Both the position numbers and the translations under genes were made by a program. Shown in pieces: positions 25,825-34,858 of a DNA stretch of 64,000 nt; the first letter of the stretch is position 1, and each line of letters begins with the position of its first letter. A model generated the notes under the pieces. It was not told the origin of the DNA. It did not search any database and worked only from the letters and a program-made list of their open reading frames with translations. The DNA is from Chitinophagales bacterium. GTDB lineage: Bacteria; Bacteroidota; Bacteroidia; Chitinophagales; UBA10324. The stretch is from contig JANWWJ010000036.1 of the NCBI GenBank assembly GCA_025056305.1, positions 1-64,000 of the forward strand. The letters run 5' to 3'.

Positions 25825-27960
25825 ATGAAGATTTATGATGATAAACATATAAAAAATGTTGTTTTGTTGGGTGCATCAAAATCAGGTAAGACGACCTTAG
25901 TCGAAACCATGATGTTTGAGGCCGGTCTGTTAACACGACGCGGCACAGTGGAAGAAGGCAACACCGTCAGCGATTATCATGAATTAGAACGAGAGCGCGG
26001 TAATTCCGTATATGCTTCCTTGATGCATGTCGAATGGAAAGACTGTAAAATCAACCTGATCGATACACCGGGGCTGGATGATTTTATAGGTGAGGTGGTC
26101 AGCAGTCTGCGTGTGGCCGATACCGCTCTGATGGTGCTCAACGCCCAGCACGGCGTAGAAGTAGGCACCGAGCTTATTTGGAATTACTGCGATCAATTCC
26201 GAAAACCGGTCTTATTTGCCATCAATCAACTGGATCATGAAAAATCCAATTTTGAGCTCACGGTCGAACAGGCGCGCAAGCGATTCGGCAAGGCATTCAC
26301 CCTCATGCAGTATCCGATAGGCGAAGGGCCTCAGTTTACCGGCATCATTGACTTGTTAAAGATGACCTATTATCGCTTTCCGCCTCAAGGCGGCAAGCCG
26401 GAAAAACTCCCTGTTCCCGATCACGAGCGCAACCGCGCCGAAGAGCTGCACAACCAACTGGTGGAAGTGGCGGCCGAGAACGATGAAAAACTCATGGAAT
26501 TATATTTTGAAAAAGGTACCCTCGATGAAGACGAAATGCGGGAGGGCTTGCGCCTGGGCATGATCCGGCAACAGGTGTTTCCTGCCTTCTGCCTGTCTGC
26601 TAAGAGTAATATGGGCGCCGGTCGGTTGCTTGGTTTCATTGCTAATGTTTTACCCTCACCCTGTGAATTGATGCCTGAAGAAACCATCGATGGCCAGCCC
26701 CTGCCTTGCGACCCTCAGGGGCCTGCCGTAACTTTTATCTTCAAAACCCTCATAGAACCACATCTGGGTAGTCTTTCGCTGTTCAAGGTATTGCGGGGCG
26801 AAATAACGGCTGGCATGGAGCTGATCAATGCGCAAAACGAAACCGTAGAACGCATCAACCAGCTATTCATTTTAGCCGGAAAAAACCGTCAGCCCATAAA
26901 CCGACTGCTCACCGGCGACCTGGGTGCTACGCTAAAACTCAAAAACACCCTTACCAATCATACCTTACATGCCAAAGGGCATCCCATTACGGTCAAACCA
27001 ACGGTATTTCCCAGCCCACGCATCAGTGTCGCTGTAGTAGCAAAAAGCAAAAGCGATGAAGAAAAGCTCAGCACGGTCTTGGCAGATGTGCAAAAGGAAG
27101 ATCCAAGTCTCGTGGTTGAATACAACCGAGAAGTAAAACAGCTTCTGCTTCATGCCCAAGGTGAACTCCACCTCAATGCCATCAAATGGCGGCTCGAACA
27201 CGTGTTTAAGCTTCACGTGGATTTTGAACGAATGAAAATTCCCTATCGCGAAACCATTCGAAAATCGGCGCAGGCTACCTACCGCCATAAGAAACAAACC
27301 GGAGGAGCAGGCCAGTTTGCCGAGGTGGCTATGATGATTGAGCCATACCGCGAAGGCTATCAGGTGCCCGCCGAATTCACCTTGCGCGGAAAAGAAGAAA
27401 TTGACCTGGAATGGGGCGGTAAACTCATCTATCACAACTGCATCGTCGGCGGTGCCATCGATGCCCGATTCATGCCTTCTATCTTAAAAGGAATCATGGA
27501 AAAAATGCAGGAAGGTCCCACTACCGGATCCTATGTTCGTGATATCTGCGTTTACGTCTATGACGGCAAAATGCATCCGGTAGACTCCAATGATACCGCT
27601 TTCAAGATTGCCGGGGCCATGGCATTCCGCGAATGTTTTCGCCAGGCCGATCCCAAACTCCTCGAACCTGTCTATGACCTGGAAATTTTAGTGCCTGAAG
27701 AACAGTTGGGGGACGTTATGGGCGACCTCAACACCCGCCGCGCTACGATTTTGGGTATGGATGCCCAGAGCAATTACTCAGTGATCCGAGCCCGAGTCCC
27801 CTTAGCTGAATTGGACAAATATTCCAATACCTTACGTTCTCTAACCCAGGGTAAAGCCAGTTTCAAAATGAAGTTTGCGGAATATCAATTAGTGCCCCCC
27901 GAAATCCAGAAAAAACTGGCCGAAGAGTATCAGAAGTCACTAAAAGAAGAGGCTGCCTGA
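25825..27960 (+). CDS. Elongation factor G paralogue (EF-G2-like) with altered GTPase residues
   Basis: This 711-residue protein has the full EF-G domain order: GTPase (P-loop GASKSGKT at 16-23), domain II, domain III, domain IV (KKQTGGAGQFAEV) and domain V. Key GTPase positions differ from canonical EF-G. The switch I RGIT becomes RGNS at about 58-61. The catalytic His of DTPGHVDF is replaced by Leu84 (DTPGLDDF), and NKxD becomes NQLD. In Bacteroides an EF-G paralogue lacking GTPase activity (EF-G2) has been reported to support translation during starvation and gut colonisation, and this protein may belong to that group. The start is the ATG at 25825; the frame stays open to 25765. A short lipoprotein gene follows by 16 bases. 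Confidence 0.88.
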   Translation: MKIYDDKHIKNVVLLGASKSGKTTLVETMMFEAGLLTRRGTVEEGNTVSDYHELERERGNSVYASLMHVEWKDCKINLIDTPGLDDFIGEVVSSLRVADTALMVLNAQHGVEVGTELIWNYCDQFRKPVLFAINQLDHEKSNFELTVEQARKRFGKAFTLMQYPIGEGPQFTGIIDLLKMTYYRFPPQGGKPEKLPVPDHERNRAEELHNQLVEVAAENDEKLMELYFEKGTLDEDEMREGLRLGMIRQQVFPAFCLSAKSNMGAGRLLGFIANVLPSPCELMPEETIDGQPLPCDPQGPAVTFIFKTLIEPHLGSLSLFKVLRGEITAGMELINAQNETVERINQLFILAGKNRQPINRLLTGDLGATLKLKNTLTNHTLHAKGHPITVKPTVFPSPRISVAVVAKSKSDEEKLSTVLADVQKEDPSLVVEYNREVKQLLLHAQGELHLNAIKWRLEHVFKLHVDFERMKIPYRETIRKSAQATYRHKKQTGGAGQFAEVAMMIEPYREGYQVPAEFTLRGKEEIDLEWGGKLIYHNCIVGGAIDARFMPSILKGIMEKMQEGPTTGSYVRDICVYVYDGKMHPVDSNDTAFKIAGAMAFRECFRQADPKLLEPVYDLEILVPEEQLGDVMGDLNTRRATILGMDAQSNYSVIRARVPLAELDKYSNTLRSLTQGKASFKMKFAEYQLVPPEIQKKLAEEYQKSLKEEAA

Positions 27961-27976
27961 GGCGTATTTTACCTCC

Positions 27977-28540
27977 ATGTACGGCTCGCGCATCAATATC
28001 ACCCTTTTGCTTCTTGCCTTTATACAATTCGTGATGATCGCTACACAGGGCTGTGGCCGACATCAAGGGTACCAGGTCGTGGAATCCCCTTTAACGCACT
28101 TTGCCTACCGCCCCGACACTCAACCAGGAGCTGCCTCCCTCATCGATCTTGCCTGTCTGTTGTTTTTTGCTTTACAAGGTCAGATCGATTTTGACTCATT
28201 GCGTCATTTCATGGCCGACTCAGCCATTGTTGCCCGCATGTACCAAGTAGCAGGAATGCAGGCAGATGAAAAAGAAATCAAGCAGGTAGCCGACAGTGCG
28301 CAAGCAAAATTGTATCGTCAGTTTTTGGAAACGGCCAGCCAACCGGTAGTGTTCCGCACTTCATGGAATGAAGCACATTTGACAAAAGTCCATCTGTTGG
28401 AAGTTCCCGGACAGCGGCTGCCTACCCAACGCCTTCTGCTGCAGGCCGAAGCAGGCAAGCATACCCTTCGTGCCACAGCCCTCTGTTTTCAGCTGGACAA
28501 TCGATGGTTTATCGGTGAAGACCTACGCTACGGCAGATAG
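27977..28540 (+). CDS. Hypothetical lipoprotein
   Basis: This is a 187-residue predicted lipoprotein. A hydrophobic N-terminus (ITLLLLAFIQFVMIATQG) ends at Cys26 in ATQGCGRHQG, which fits a lipobox. The mature part is mixed, with LIDLACLLFFALQGQIDFDS and a helical stretch ADEKEIKQVADSAQAKLYRQ, followed by beta-rich segments ending in NRWFIGEDLRYG. I do not recognise a family; the ending resembles small NTF2-like proteins, but weakly. It follows the EF-G-like gene by 16 bases and may be co-transcribed with it. Confidence 0.65.
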   Translation: MYGSRINITLLLLAFIQFVMIATQGCGRHQGYQVVESPLTHFAYRPDTQPGAASLIDLACLLFFALQGQIDFDSLRHFMADSAIVARMYQVAGMQADEKEIKQVADSAQAKLYRQFLETASQPVVFRTSWNEAHLTKVHLLEVPGQRLPTQRLLLQAEAGKHTLRATALCFQLDNRWFIGEDLRYGR

Positions 28541-28568
28541 GGCCTCAGATCGCTGAGCTGCGGCCTGC

Positions 28569-28576
28569 TACCTTTG
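28569..28576 (+). promoter_or_regulatory. -7 promoter element for the EttA-like gene
   Basis: TACCTTTG is a perfect TAnnTTTG match, 18 bases upstream of the ATG at 28595. It rules out the TTG at 28574 as the start codon. Confidence 0.6.
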
Positions 28577-28594
28577 CGCCTTCCACATCCTTCT

Positions 28595-30274
28595 ATGAGC
28601 GAGCAAAAAATCATTTTTTCCCTTCAAGGGGTAGGCAAAATCATTCCTACTACCGGCAAGTATATACTGAAAGACATCTATCTGTCGTTTTTCTATGGAG
28701 CGAAAATTGGCATCATTGGCGCCAACGGCAGTGGCAAATCAACGCTGCTGAAAATCATTGCCGGCCGCGACACCGACTATGTCGGCCACGTCCAGATGGA
28801 ACCGGGCTACACTATAGGGCTCTTGGAGCAGGAACCCTTGCTCGATAACAGCAAAACGGTAAAGGAAGTCGTCAGCGAGGCCGTTGCACCTGTTCTGAGT
28901 TTGTTGCAGCAATTCGAGCAAATCAGTAATCGCTTTAGCGAACCGATGGATGAGCAGCAACTGGAAAAACTTACCGAACAGCTCGGCGCCGTTCAGGAAA
29001 AAATCGATGCCGTCAACGGTTGGGAAATAGAGTCGCGACTGCAGCGAGCCATGGATGCGCTCAATTGCCCGGACGGCGATACCCCCATCCATGTGCTTAG
29101 TGGAGGCGAGCGTCGCAGAGTCGCTTTATGTCGCTTGTTGCTCACTCAGCCCGATATTCTTCTGCTTGACGAACCGACCAACCATCTCGACGCCGAAAGT
29201 GTTCAGTGGCTGGAACAACACCTGCAACAGTACCGAGGTACGGTAATTGCCGTAACCCACGACCGCTATTTTCTGGACAATGTTGCCGGTTGGATTTTAG
29301 AGCTGGATCGCGGCGAAGGCATACCATGGAAAGGCAATTACAGTTCATGGCTGGAGCAAAAGCAGTTGCGTTTGCAACAGGAAGAAAAAGCCGCCAGCAA
29401 AAGACAAAAAGCACTGCAGCGGGAGCTGGAATGGATCCGGATGAGCCCGAAAGCCCGGCAAGCAAAAGGGAAAGCGCGCTTGGCCAATTACGAACGCATG
29501 CTGCAGCAGGAGGTAAAGCAGCAGGAAGAAAAACTGGAGCTGTACATTCCTCCGGGTCCGCGTCTCGGAAACAAGGTCATTGAAGCACATGGCGTATCCA
29601 AAGCATTTGGAGATACATTACTGTTTGAAAACCTCAATTTCAGCCTGCCGCAAAACGGTATTGTTGGTGTCATCGGCCCTAACGGTTGTGGCAAAACCAC
29701 CCTGTTTCGCATGATCGTTGGCGAAGAAAAGCCCGACAGTGGTCATTTTGTGTTAGGGGAAACGGTGCGCATAGCTTATGTCGATCAGCTGCATGCTCAG
29801 TTAGATCCTGAAAAAACCGTCTGGGAAACCATCAGCAACGGGCATGAATACATCGAAATCGGCCATTATAAAGTTAACTCCAGAGCTTATGTGGCCCGTT
29901 TCAACTTTTCAGGCCTCGATCAGCAGAAAAAAATTGCTGTGCTGAGTGGTGGCGAACGGAACCGCCTGCATCTGGCCTTGACGCTTCGTCACGAAGCAAA
30001 TGTGTTGTTGCTGGATGAACCCACCAACGACCTGGATGTGCACACGCTCAGGGCCCTGGAAGAAGCTTTAGACCAATACGCCGGCTGTGCGGTAATCATC
30101 TCGCACGATCGCTGGTTTCTAGATCGGGTGGCCACTCATATCCTGGCCTTCGAAGGCGAAGGCCGCGTGTACTGGTTTGAAGGCGGCTTTTCCGATTACG
30201 AGGAAAACAAAAGAAAACGTCTTGGCGATCAGGCATTCCAAAAATTTAAATATAAAAAGTTGGTTAAGGAATGA
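28595..30274 (+). CDS. ettA: ABC-F ATPase, energy-dependent translational throttle (EttA-like)
   Basis: This 559-residue ribosome-associated ABC-F protein has two nucleotide-binding domains and no membrane domain. NBD1 has GANGSGKST, LSGGERRRVALCR and LLLDEPTNHLD. The linker between the domains is long and rich in Gln and Glu (LEQKQLRLQQEEKAASKRQ). NBD2 has GPNGCGKTT, LSGGERNRLHLAL and LLLDEPTNDLD. The opening (FSLQGVGKIIPTTGKYILKD) and the length match EttA, which gates entry into the translation cycle according to energy state. ABC-F paralogues are similar, so the EttA name is likely rather than proven. The start is set by the promoter at 28569. Confidence 0.9.
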   Translation: MSEQKIIFSLQGVGKIIPTTGKYILKDIYLSFFYGAKIGIIGANGSGKSTLLKIIAGRDTDYVGHVQMEPGYTIGLLEQEPLLDNSKTVKEVVSEAVAPVLSLLQQFEQISNRFSEPMDEQQLEKLTEQLGAVQEKIDAVNGWEIESRLQRAMDALNCPDGDTPIHVLSGGERRRVALCRLLLTQPDILLLDEPTNHLDAESVQWLEQHLQQYRGTVIAVTHDRYFLDNVAGWILELDRGEGIPWKGNYSSWLEQKQLRLQQEEKAASKRQKALQRELEWIRMSPKARQAKGKARLANYERMLQQEVKQQEEKLELYIPPGPRLGNKVIEAHGVSKAFGDTLLFENLNFSLPQNGIVGVIGPNGCGKTTLFRMIVGEEKPDSGHFVLGETVRIAYVDQLHAQLDPEKTVWETISNGHEYIEIGHYKVNSRAYVARFNFSGLDQQKKIAVLSGGERNRLHLALTLRHEANVLLLDEPTNDLDVHTLRALEEALDQYAGCAVIISHDRWFLDRVATHILAFEGEGRVYWFEGGFSDYEENKRKRLGDQAFQKFKYKKLVKE

Positions 30275-30313
30275 AAACTCCAACCATAGTATTGCATCAT
30301 TGACCTGATGCCC

Positions 30314-30502
30314 TTATTTGTTCTCTTTATTTTGTTTGCGGATCGCCTGGATTTCATTGCGTATTTCGGACGCCATTTTTTTGATTTGCTGCATGGCCTT
30401 GCGTATGCGTGTGCCGGCAGCATTGTTGCCCTTGTCGTAGAACTTACGGAAGTCACTCTCGAGACTGTCCAGGTAAGCACGCAGTTCTTCAAGACGTTTC
30501 AT
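30314..30502 (-). CDS. Histone H1-like (Hc1-like) small basic protein
   Basis: This 62-residue basic protein has the pattern MKRLEELRAYLDSLESDFRK, FYDKGNNAAGTRIRKAMQQI and IRNEIQAIRKQNKENK. This closely follows the Bacteroidota proteins related to chlamydial Hc1, which bind DNA and are thought to compact or organise the nucleoid. It is predicted to be a pair of helices with Lys/Arg on one face. The gene stands alone on the minus strand between ettA and the M1 peptidase gene. A larger ORF in another frame covers it (30229-30492), but its protein sequence is unlikely. Confidence 0.85.
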   Translation of the reverse strand: MKRLEELRAYLDSLESDFRKFYDKGNNAAGTRIRKAMQQIKKMASEIRNEIQAIRKQNKENK

Positions 30503-30614
30503 GGCTTATTGCTTTTTTGTATCGCAACAATATAGCCAATTTTTCAATTGTTACCCGCTTTTGGAGCTCTGCCAGCTCTCCTGTTGCGGCTGAACAATTT
30601 CGTAATTTCCCCAC

Positions 30615-32564
30615 ATGCGGCCATGGCCATTTGTTTCCATGTTTTTACTGTATGCATCCGAAATGAATGCTCAGGTTGATTGGGCCCCTCTGTCTGAGAC
30701 ACTTATCGCTACTAAGGAAGCCGCAGCCCGCTGTCGCTTGGTGGAAAATAACTCCACAGCCACTGCCACCTATGATCAAATCCATCTTTTTGCAGACTGG
30801 ACCATCGATCCCCGCTTTGACACTATAGCCGGCACCCTCACCTATACCTTTCGGACCTTGCAGCCGATTCATTCGATCAGTTTTGATATGAGCGACTCGT
30901 TGCGCATACGCGAGCTGCGCTTTCAACTGCAAACATATGCCGGCAATCATCCTGCACTCACACATCAGAACAATCTGCTCACCTTCCTATTGCCTGCTGG
31001 TGGTTTGCCTGCCCACACCGTTGATTCCATAACCATCAGCTATTATGGAAAACCGCAGGCCACCGGCTTCGGCAGCTTCGTGCAGACAAGCCATGACACC
31101 GACAGTGTCCTGTACACCCTGAGTCAGCCCTATGGTGCGTCGGATTGGTTTCCCTGCAAAAACACCTTAACAGACAAGCTAGACAGCATTGACCTGCGCA
31201 TCCGCATGCCTGAGCAATACCGGGCGGCTGCCAACGGAAAGCTGATGGCCGAACAAAGCTCCAATGGTTATCGCATCATGCACTGGAAGCATCGCTACCC
31301 CATCGCTACATATCTGATTGGGGTGGCGGTCACCAACTATGATGTCATCAGCTATGATGTGCCGCTTCCCGACGGGCAGGTCATGCCCATGGTAGAATAC
31401 GTGTATCCTCAAGATTCTGCATACTACGTGCAAAATCCCGGTGTCACACCCGAACTTCTTTTTGTTTTTAGCGAGCTGTTGGGCACCTATCCTTTTGCCG
31501 ATGAAAAATACGGTCATGCGCAGTGGAACCGGCTGGGGGGGATGGAACATCAAACCATCAGCTTTGTGTATTTCCCCAACATCTTTGAACTCATTGCTCA
31601 CGAGCTGGCCCATCAATGGTTTGGCGATTTGATCACCTGCGGCTCATGGCAAGATATTTGGCTCAATGAGGGCTTTGCCACCTACGTTACCCTGTTGGCT
31701 TACGATGCCCTGGCTCCTCAATACAGCAGAGCCTACCTGCAAACGCGCCGCCACAGTGCGCTAAAAGACTCGATTAATTCCGTCTTTTGCGACGACACCA
31801 CCAGCGTTTCCCGCATTTTCAATCCCCACATCTCCTATTCCAAAGCTTCATACCTGCTGCATATGCTGCGCTGGATTATGGGTGACGAAGCTTTTTTCCA
31901 GGCTGTCCGCAACTACCTATCCGACCCACGCTTGCGTTACGGCTTTGCTCGGACTGATGATCTCAAAGCTCATTTGGAAAAAGCTTACGGTGCATCATTA
32001 GATGAGTTTTTTCGTGATTGGTTTTACGGAAAAGGTTATCCAAAATATCACCTCCAATGGAACCGTCAACCCGATGGCCGCATCGTTGTTGCTGTATTCC
32101 AGCAGTCCACTCATCCCTCGGTTCCCTTTTATGAACTTCCGTTGCCCCTGCGACTTTACGGCCAAGGTCGTGACACGACCGTTCGGCTGGAACATCGTTT
32201 CAACGGACAACTATTTAATATCGGTCCTTTGAATTTCTCAATAGATTCCATTCACTTCGATCCTGATTTATGGATTTTGGATGCCGGCAGGCAGATGCAA
32301 TACAACGATCGGCTGTTTGCCGGGTTTCATCTCTACCCTTCCCCAGCACGCAATTATGTCATCTTACAATATCTTGAAAATGCCCCCCTTTTGAACTGCC
32401 GCATTTTTGACTTAAGTGGCAAACTTTTGTTGCATTTAGAGCCTTCTACCTTATCAAGCCAATCAACCTTTTATTTATCGATTGACACATGGCCAAGTGG
32501 TATTTACATCGTTGAGTGCAATTCTGAACAGGCACGATATCTGGCCAGGTTTTTGAAGCAGTAG
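30615..32564 (+). CDS. Secreted M1-family metallopeptidase with T9SS C-terminal sorting domain
   Basis: This is a 649-residue aminopeptidase-type protein. The zinc site is IAHELAHQWFGDL with the third ligand in WLNEGFAT. The exopeptidase motif appears as GGMEHQ instead of GAMEN, a known variant of a secreted M1 subgroup. The last 80 or so residues (FHLYPSPARNYVILQY and SGIYIVECNSEQARY) form a type A T9SS sorting domain, so the protein is probably exported across the outer membrane. The N-terminus MRPWPFVSMFLLYASEMNAQ is only a weak signal peptide. TAATTTCC at 30603-30610 may be a promoter element, which would put the RNA start almost at the ATG. Confidence 0.88.
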   Translation: MRPWPFVSMFLLYASEMNAQVDWAPLSETLIATKEAAARCRLVENNSTATATYDQIHLFADWTIDPRFDTIAGTLTYTFRTLQPIHSISFDMSDSLRIRELRFQLQTYAGNHPALTHQNNLLTFLLPAGGLPAHTVDSITISYYGKPQATGFGSFVQTSHDTDSVLYTLSQPYGASDWFPCKNTLTDKLDSIDLRIRMPEQYRAAANGKLMAEQSSNGYRIMHWKHRYPIATYLIGVAVTNYDVISYDVPLPDGQVMPMVEYVYPQDSAYYVQNPGVTPELLFVFSELLGTYPFADEKYGHAQWNRLGGMEHQTISFVYFPNIFELIAHELAHQWFGDLITCGSWQDIWLNEGFATYVTLLAYDALAPQYSRAYLQTRRHSALKDSINSVFCDDTTSVSRIFNPHISYSKASYLLHMLRWIMGDEAFFQAVRNYLSDPRLRYGFARTDDLKAHLEKAYGASLDEFFRDWFYGKGYPKYHLQWNRQPDGRIVVAVFQQSTHPSVPFYELPLPLRLYGQGRDTTVRLEHRFNGQLFNIGPLNFSIDSIHFDPDLWILDAGRQMQYNDRLFAGFHLYPSPARNYVILQYLENAPLLNCRIFDLSGKLLLHLEPSTLSSQSTFYLSIDTWPSGIYIVECNSEQARYLARFLKQ

Positions 32565-32695
32565 CAGAACGAAAAGCCACACCACCGACAGCATTAATTT
32601 CGCCTCCTTCCATGAACGTGCTGCTTACGGGAATGTCCCACAGAATTTTACGCTTCGGAAACAAGAGAATCATCGGAAAACATCGTAAGCAGCGC

Positions 32696-33163
32696 ATGGT
32701 TATTAATTCCTTTCGATGGTTTTATTTTTTCTTACTACTTCCCATGTCTCTTGGCGCGCAGGAAGTTCGTCTGGTAACGGTCGATGAACTACACCAGTTG
32801 CTTTCAAACCCAAAGAAGCCTGTCTTGGTCAACTTCTGGGCTACCTGGTGCCGGCCGTGTATAGAAGAAATCCCCTATTTGCTGGAAGCACACCGGCGCC
32901 ATCCCGAAGCTTTTGATCTCTTGTTTGTTTCGGTTGACTTTCGTTCACAGCAACAAGCCGTTCGCAACACGGTTAAGCGATTGAACATGCAGGGAACGTT
33001 GTTGCACCTTATTGCCGAAGGCGATTGGATAAACCAAATAGACCCCAATTGGAGCGGCGCCATTCCGTTTACTTTGCTGCGGCATAATCAAAAGGTAGCC
33101 TATTTTTACGACGCCTTTGATTCTGTAAATGACGTTTTAAACTTCGTTCGGTCAAATCTTTAA
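32696..33163 (+). CDS. Secreted thioredoxin-family protein (TlpA/ResA-like)
   Basis: This protein has about 155 residues from the ATG at 32696, which gives a signal peptide with RWFYFFLLLPMSLGAQ. The frame opens at 32612, but that would add a long n-region. A possible -7 element TAATTTCG at 32595-32602 precedes both. The redox motif is WCRPC in VNFWATWCRPCIEEIP, followed by DLLFVSVDF and IPFTLLRH with the conserved cis-Pro. It probably acts as an oxidoreductase of periplasmic thiols. It is followed 11 bases later by another thioredoxin-fold gene, so the pair is probably an operon. Confidence 0.8.
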   Translation: MVINSFRWFYFFLLLPMSLGAQEVRLVTVDELHQLLSNPKKPVLVNFWATWCRPCIEEIPYLLEAHRRHPEAFDLLFVSVDFRSQQQAVRNTVKRLNMQGTLLHLIAEGDWINQIDPNWSGAIPFTLLRHNQKVAYFYDAFDSVNDVLNFVRSNL

Positions 33164-33174
33164 AATCCATAAAC

Positions 33175-33780
33175 ATGCGTACGTTTTGTTTTGTTGTTAC
33201 CTTAATCACTCCGGTCATCATGGAAGCACAAACCTCTTCAGGATACAAGATTGGCGATAAGGTGGCTGACTTTCGCCTAAAAAATGTAGATGGCTCAATG
33301 GTTAGCCTATATGAACAGAAGGAGGCCAAAGGGGCCATTGTCATTTTCACCTGCAACCATTGTCCTTATGCTAAAGCTTATGAACAACGCATCATAGAGT
33401 TAGACAAGACATATCGCCCAAAAGGCTTCCCGGTTTTAGCCATCAACCCCAACGACCCTAAGCGCGTTCCTGACGATTCATTTGAAAACATGGTAAAACG
33501 GGCCAAGGAAAAGAAATACACCTTCCCTTATCTTTTTGACGAGACACAGCAAGTAGCACGTACCTTTGGAGCCACGCGCACGCCTCAGGTATTCTTGCTG
33601 CGCAAGTCAGGCGAGGATTGGGTGGTCAGTTACATCGGTGCCATTGACGATAACACCGAAGATGCCGGAGCAGTTAAAAATCCCTATGTAATCAATGCGC
33701 TGGAAGCCTTGTTAAAAGGTCAGGAACCGCCGGTGCGGGAAACCAAGGCAGTGGGCTGTACCATCAAGTGGAAAGTTTAG
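33175..33780 (+). CDS. Secreted thioredoxin-fold (AhpC/TSA-like) protein
   Basis: This 201-residue protein has a short signal (MRTFCFVVTLITPVIMEAQ) and a thioredoxin-like domain. IGDKVADFRLKNVDGSMVSL is the usual redoxin start. The redox motif is unusual, CNHCPYA instead of CGPC. DETQQVARTFGATRTPQVFL contains the cis-Pro, and the last Cys lies in KAVGCTIKWK. Proteins with the CNHCP motif are widespread in Bacteroidota and resemble peroxiredoxin-like thioredoxins; the substrate is unknown. It is the second gene of the secreted thioredoxin pair. Confidence 0.85.
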   Translation: MRTFCFVVTLITPVIMEAQTSSGYKIGDKVADFRLKNVDGSMVSLYEQKEAKGAIVIFTCNHCPYAKAYEQRIIELDKTYRPKGFPVLAINPNDPKRVPDDSFENMVKRAKEKKYTFPYLFDETQQVARTFGATRTPQVFLLRKSGEDWVVSYIGAIDDNTEDAGAVKNPYVINALEALLKGQEPPVRETKAVGCTIKWKV

Positions 33781-33950
33781 CTGTGGGCCGCACGCACGCT
33801 AACGAGTTCATCGTCTCTAAGCAAGCCTTTTTGCAATTGCAGCAACAGTTCAGGTGAAGTTTCTATAGCCTAATACACTTCACGCTACCGTGGCTGTTAC
33901 TCGGGCGTGGCTGAACTGGCGTCAAAGCCATGGTCGTCTTTTATGCTTGT

Positions 33951-34853
33951 TTATTCCTGATCAGCAACAAGTGCTGCCCGCAAGCTGCTTAGGTCTTCCA
34001 CGCGATCCTCGTCATGCACCAATTGAGCGCCTAAAATCATTTGATCCATAAGGGCCACGACAATTTGGCCGGTAGTGGCGGGCATGAAATGCTTCGGCAG
34101 AGGCTTAACGTTCACCTTGCGCAAAATGGCTTCAAGAGCTTCTTTTTGAAACACCGTTCCGCGATATGCCGGATTGAGGTAAAAAAGTATGGAAGTCCTC
34201 AGCCGGACTGGCGGATCGGTAGGGCTGATCAAGCCTTTATGATAAGAAATCACCAGATGTTGCGGCAGCAGCACCCCGTGCAGCGGCAACTGAAGGGTTC
34301 GGGCCAAGATGAGGTAAATGATGCCCATCAAAACAGGTGTTGCGCGGCGGCTTTCGAGGGCCTCCTTTAGATACGTAAACCGCTCATGCTCTGCATCCAG
34401 CGGTACAGAGCGAAAACTAAAAATGTCATATAACACATGATTAAATATGCTTATTTGTTCTAAGGGCGGCATCTGATAGCTGAACTCCATGCCGATCTGG
34501 TCGGCTAATTCCAACAAAATGCTTCGTAATCTACGTTCATTCTGATTCATGAAGCGGTAGCGCGACAAGATCAGGGCTGCCTCGAGCAGGTCATCGCTAC
34601 CGGCCGCATACCAACGCTGCAGTTCTTGACCGATGCGATTCCGGTGCAAGATGTGAATCACCGATTCAATACGGCGCGCCGAATAATCGGCTGTGGCATT
34701 CTCCCATGCCTTTTCCAAGGCAGGAATGATGGCTGGCCCATAACTGATCAGGCGCTGCTCTACTTGCCGATACACCTCCTCATCGGGATCGTCCAACAAC
34801 TGCAGCAAAGCATTTAACTCTGTAGCGTTACGTTGGCTCATGCCTTTCTTCAA
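33951..34853 (-). CDS. SirB1-like transglutaminase-fold protein
   Basis: This 300-residue protein begins with a HEAT-like stretch (DDPDEEVYRQVEQRLISYG, GPAIIPALEKAW). It then has the SirB1/transglutaminase-like region: NHVLYDIFSF, SRRATPVLMGIIYLILARTL and LPLHGVLLPQHLVISYH. The usual Gly before His (PGHF) is Gln here. Such proteins are often found near ribosome or cell-wall genes and their activity is unknown; I see no clear catalytic Cys. It ends the topA operon, with 5 bases between its start and the topA stop. The ATG at 34841 is an alternative start. Confidence 0.75.
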   Translation of the reverse strand: MKKGMSQRNATELNALLQLLDDPDEEVYRQVEQRLISYGPAIIPALEKAWENATADYSARRIESVIHILHRNRIGQELQRWYAAGSDDLLEAALILSRYRFMNQNERRLRSILLELADQIGMEFSYQMPPLEQISIFNHVLYDIFSFRSVPLDAEHERFTYLKEALESRRATPVLMGIIYLILARTLQLPLHGVLLPQHLVISYHKGLISPTDPPVRLRTSILFYLNPAYRGTVFQKEALEAILRKVNVKPLPKHFMPATTGQIVVALMDQMILGAQLVHDEDRVEDLSSLRAALVADQE

Positions 34854-34858
34854 AGAGA

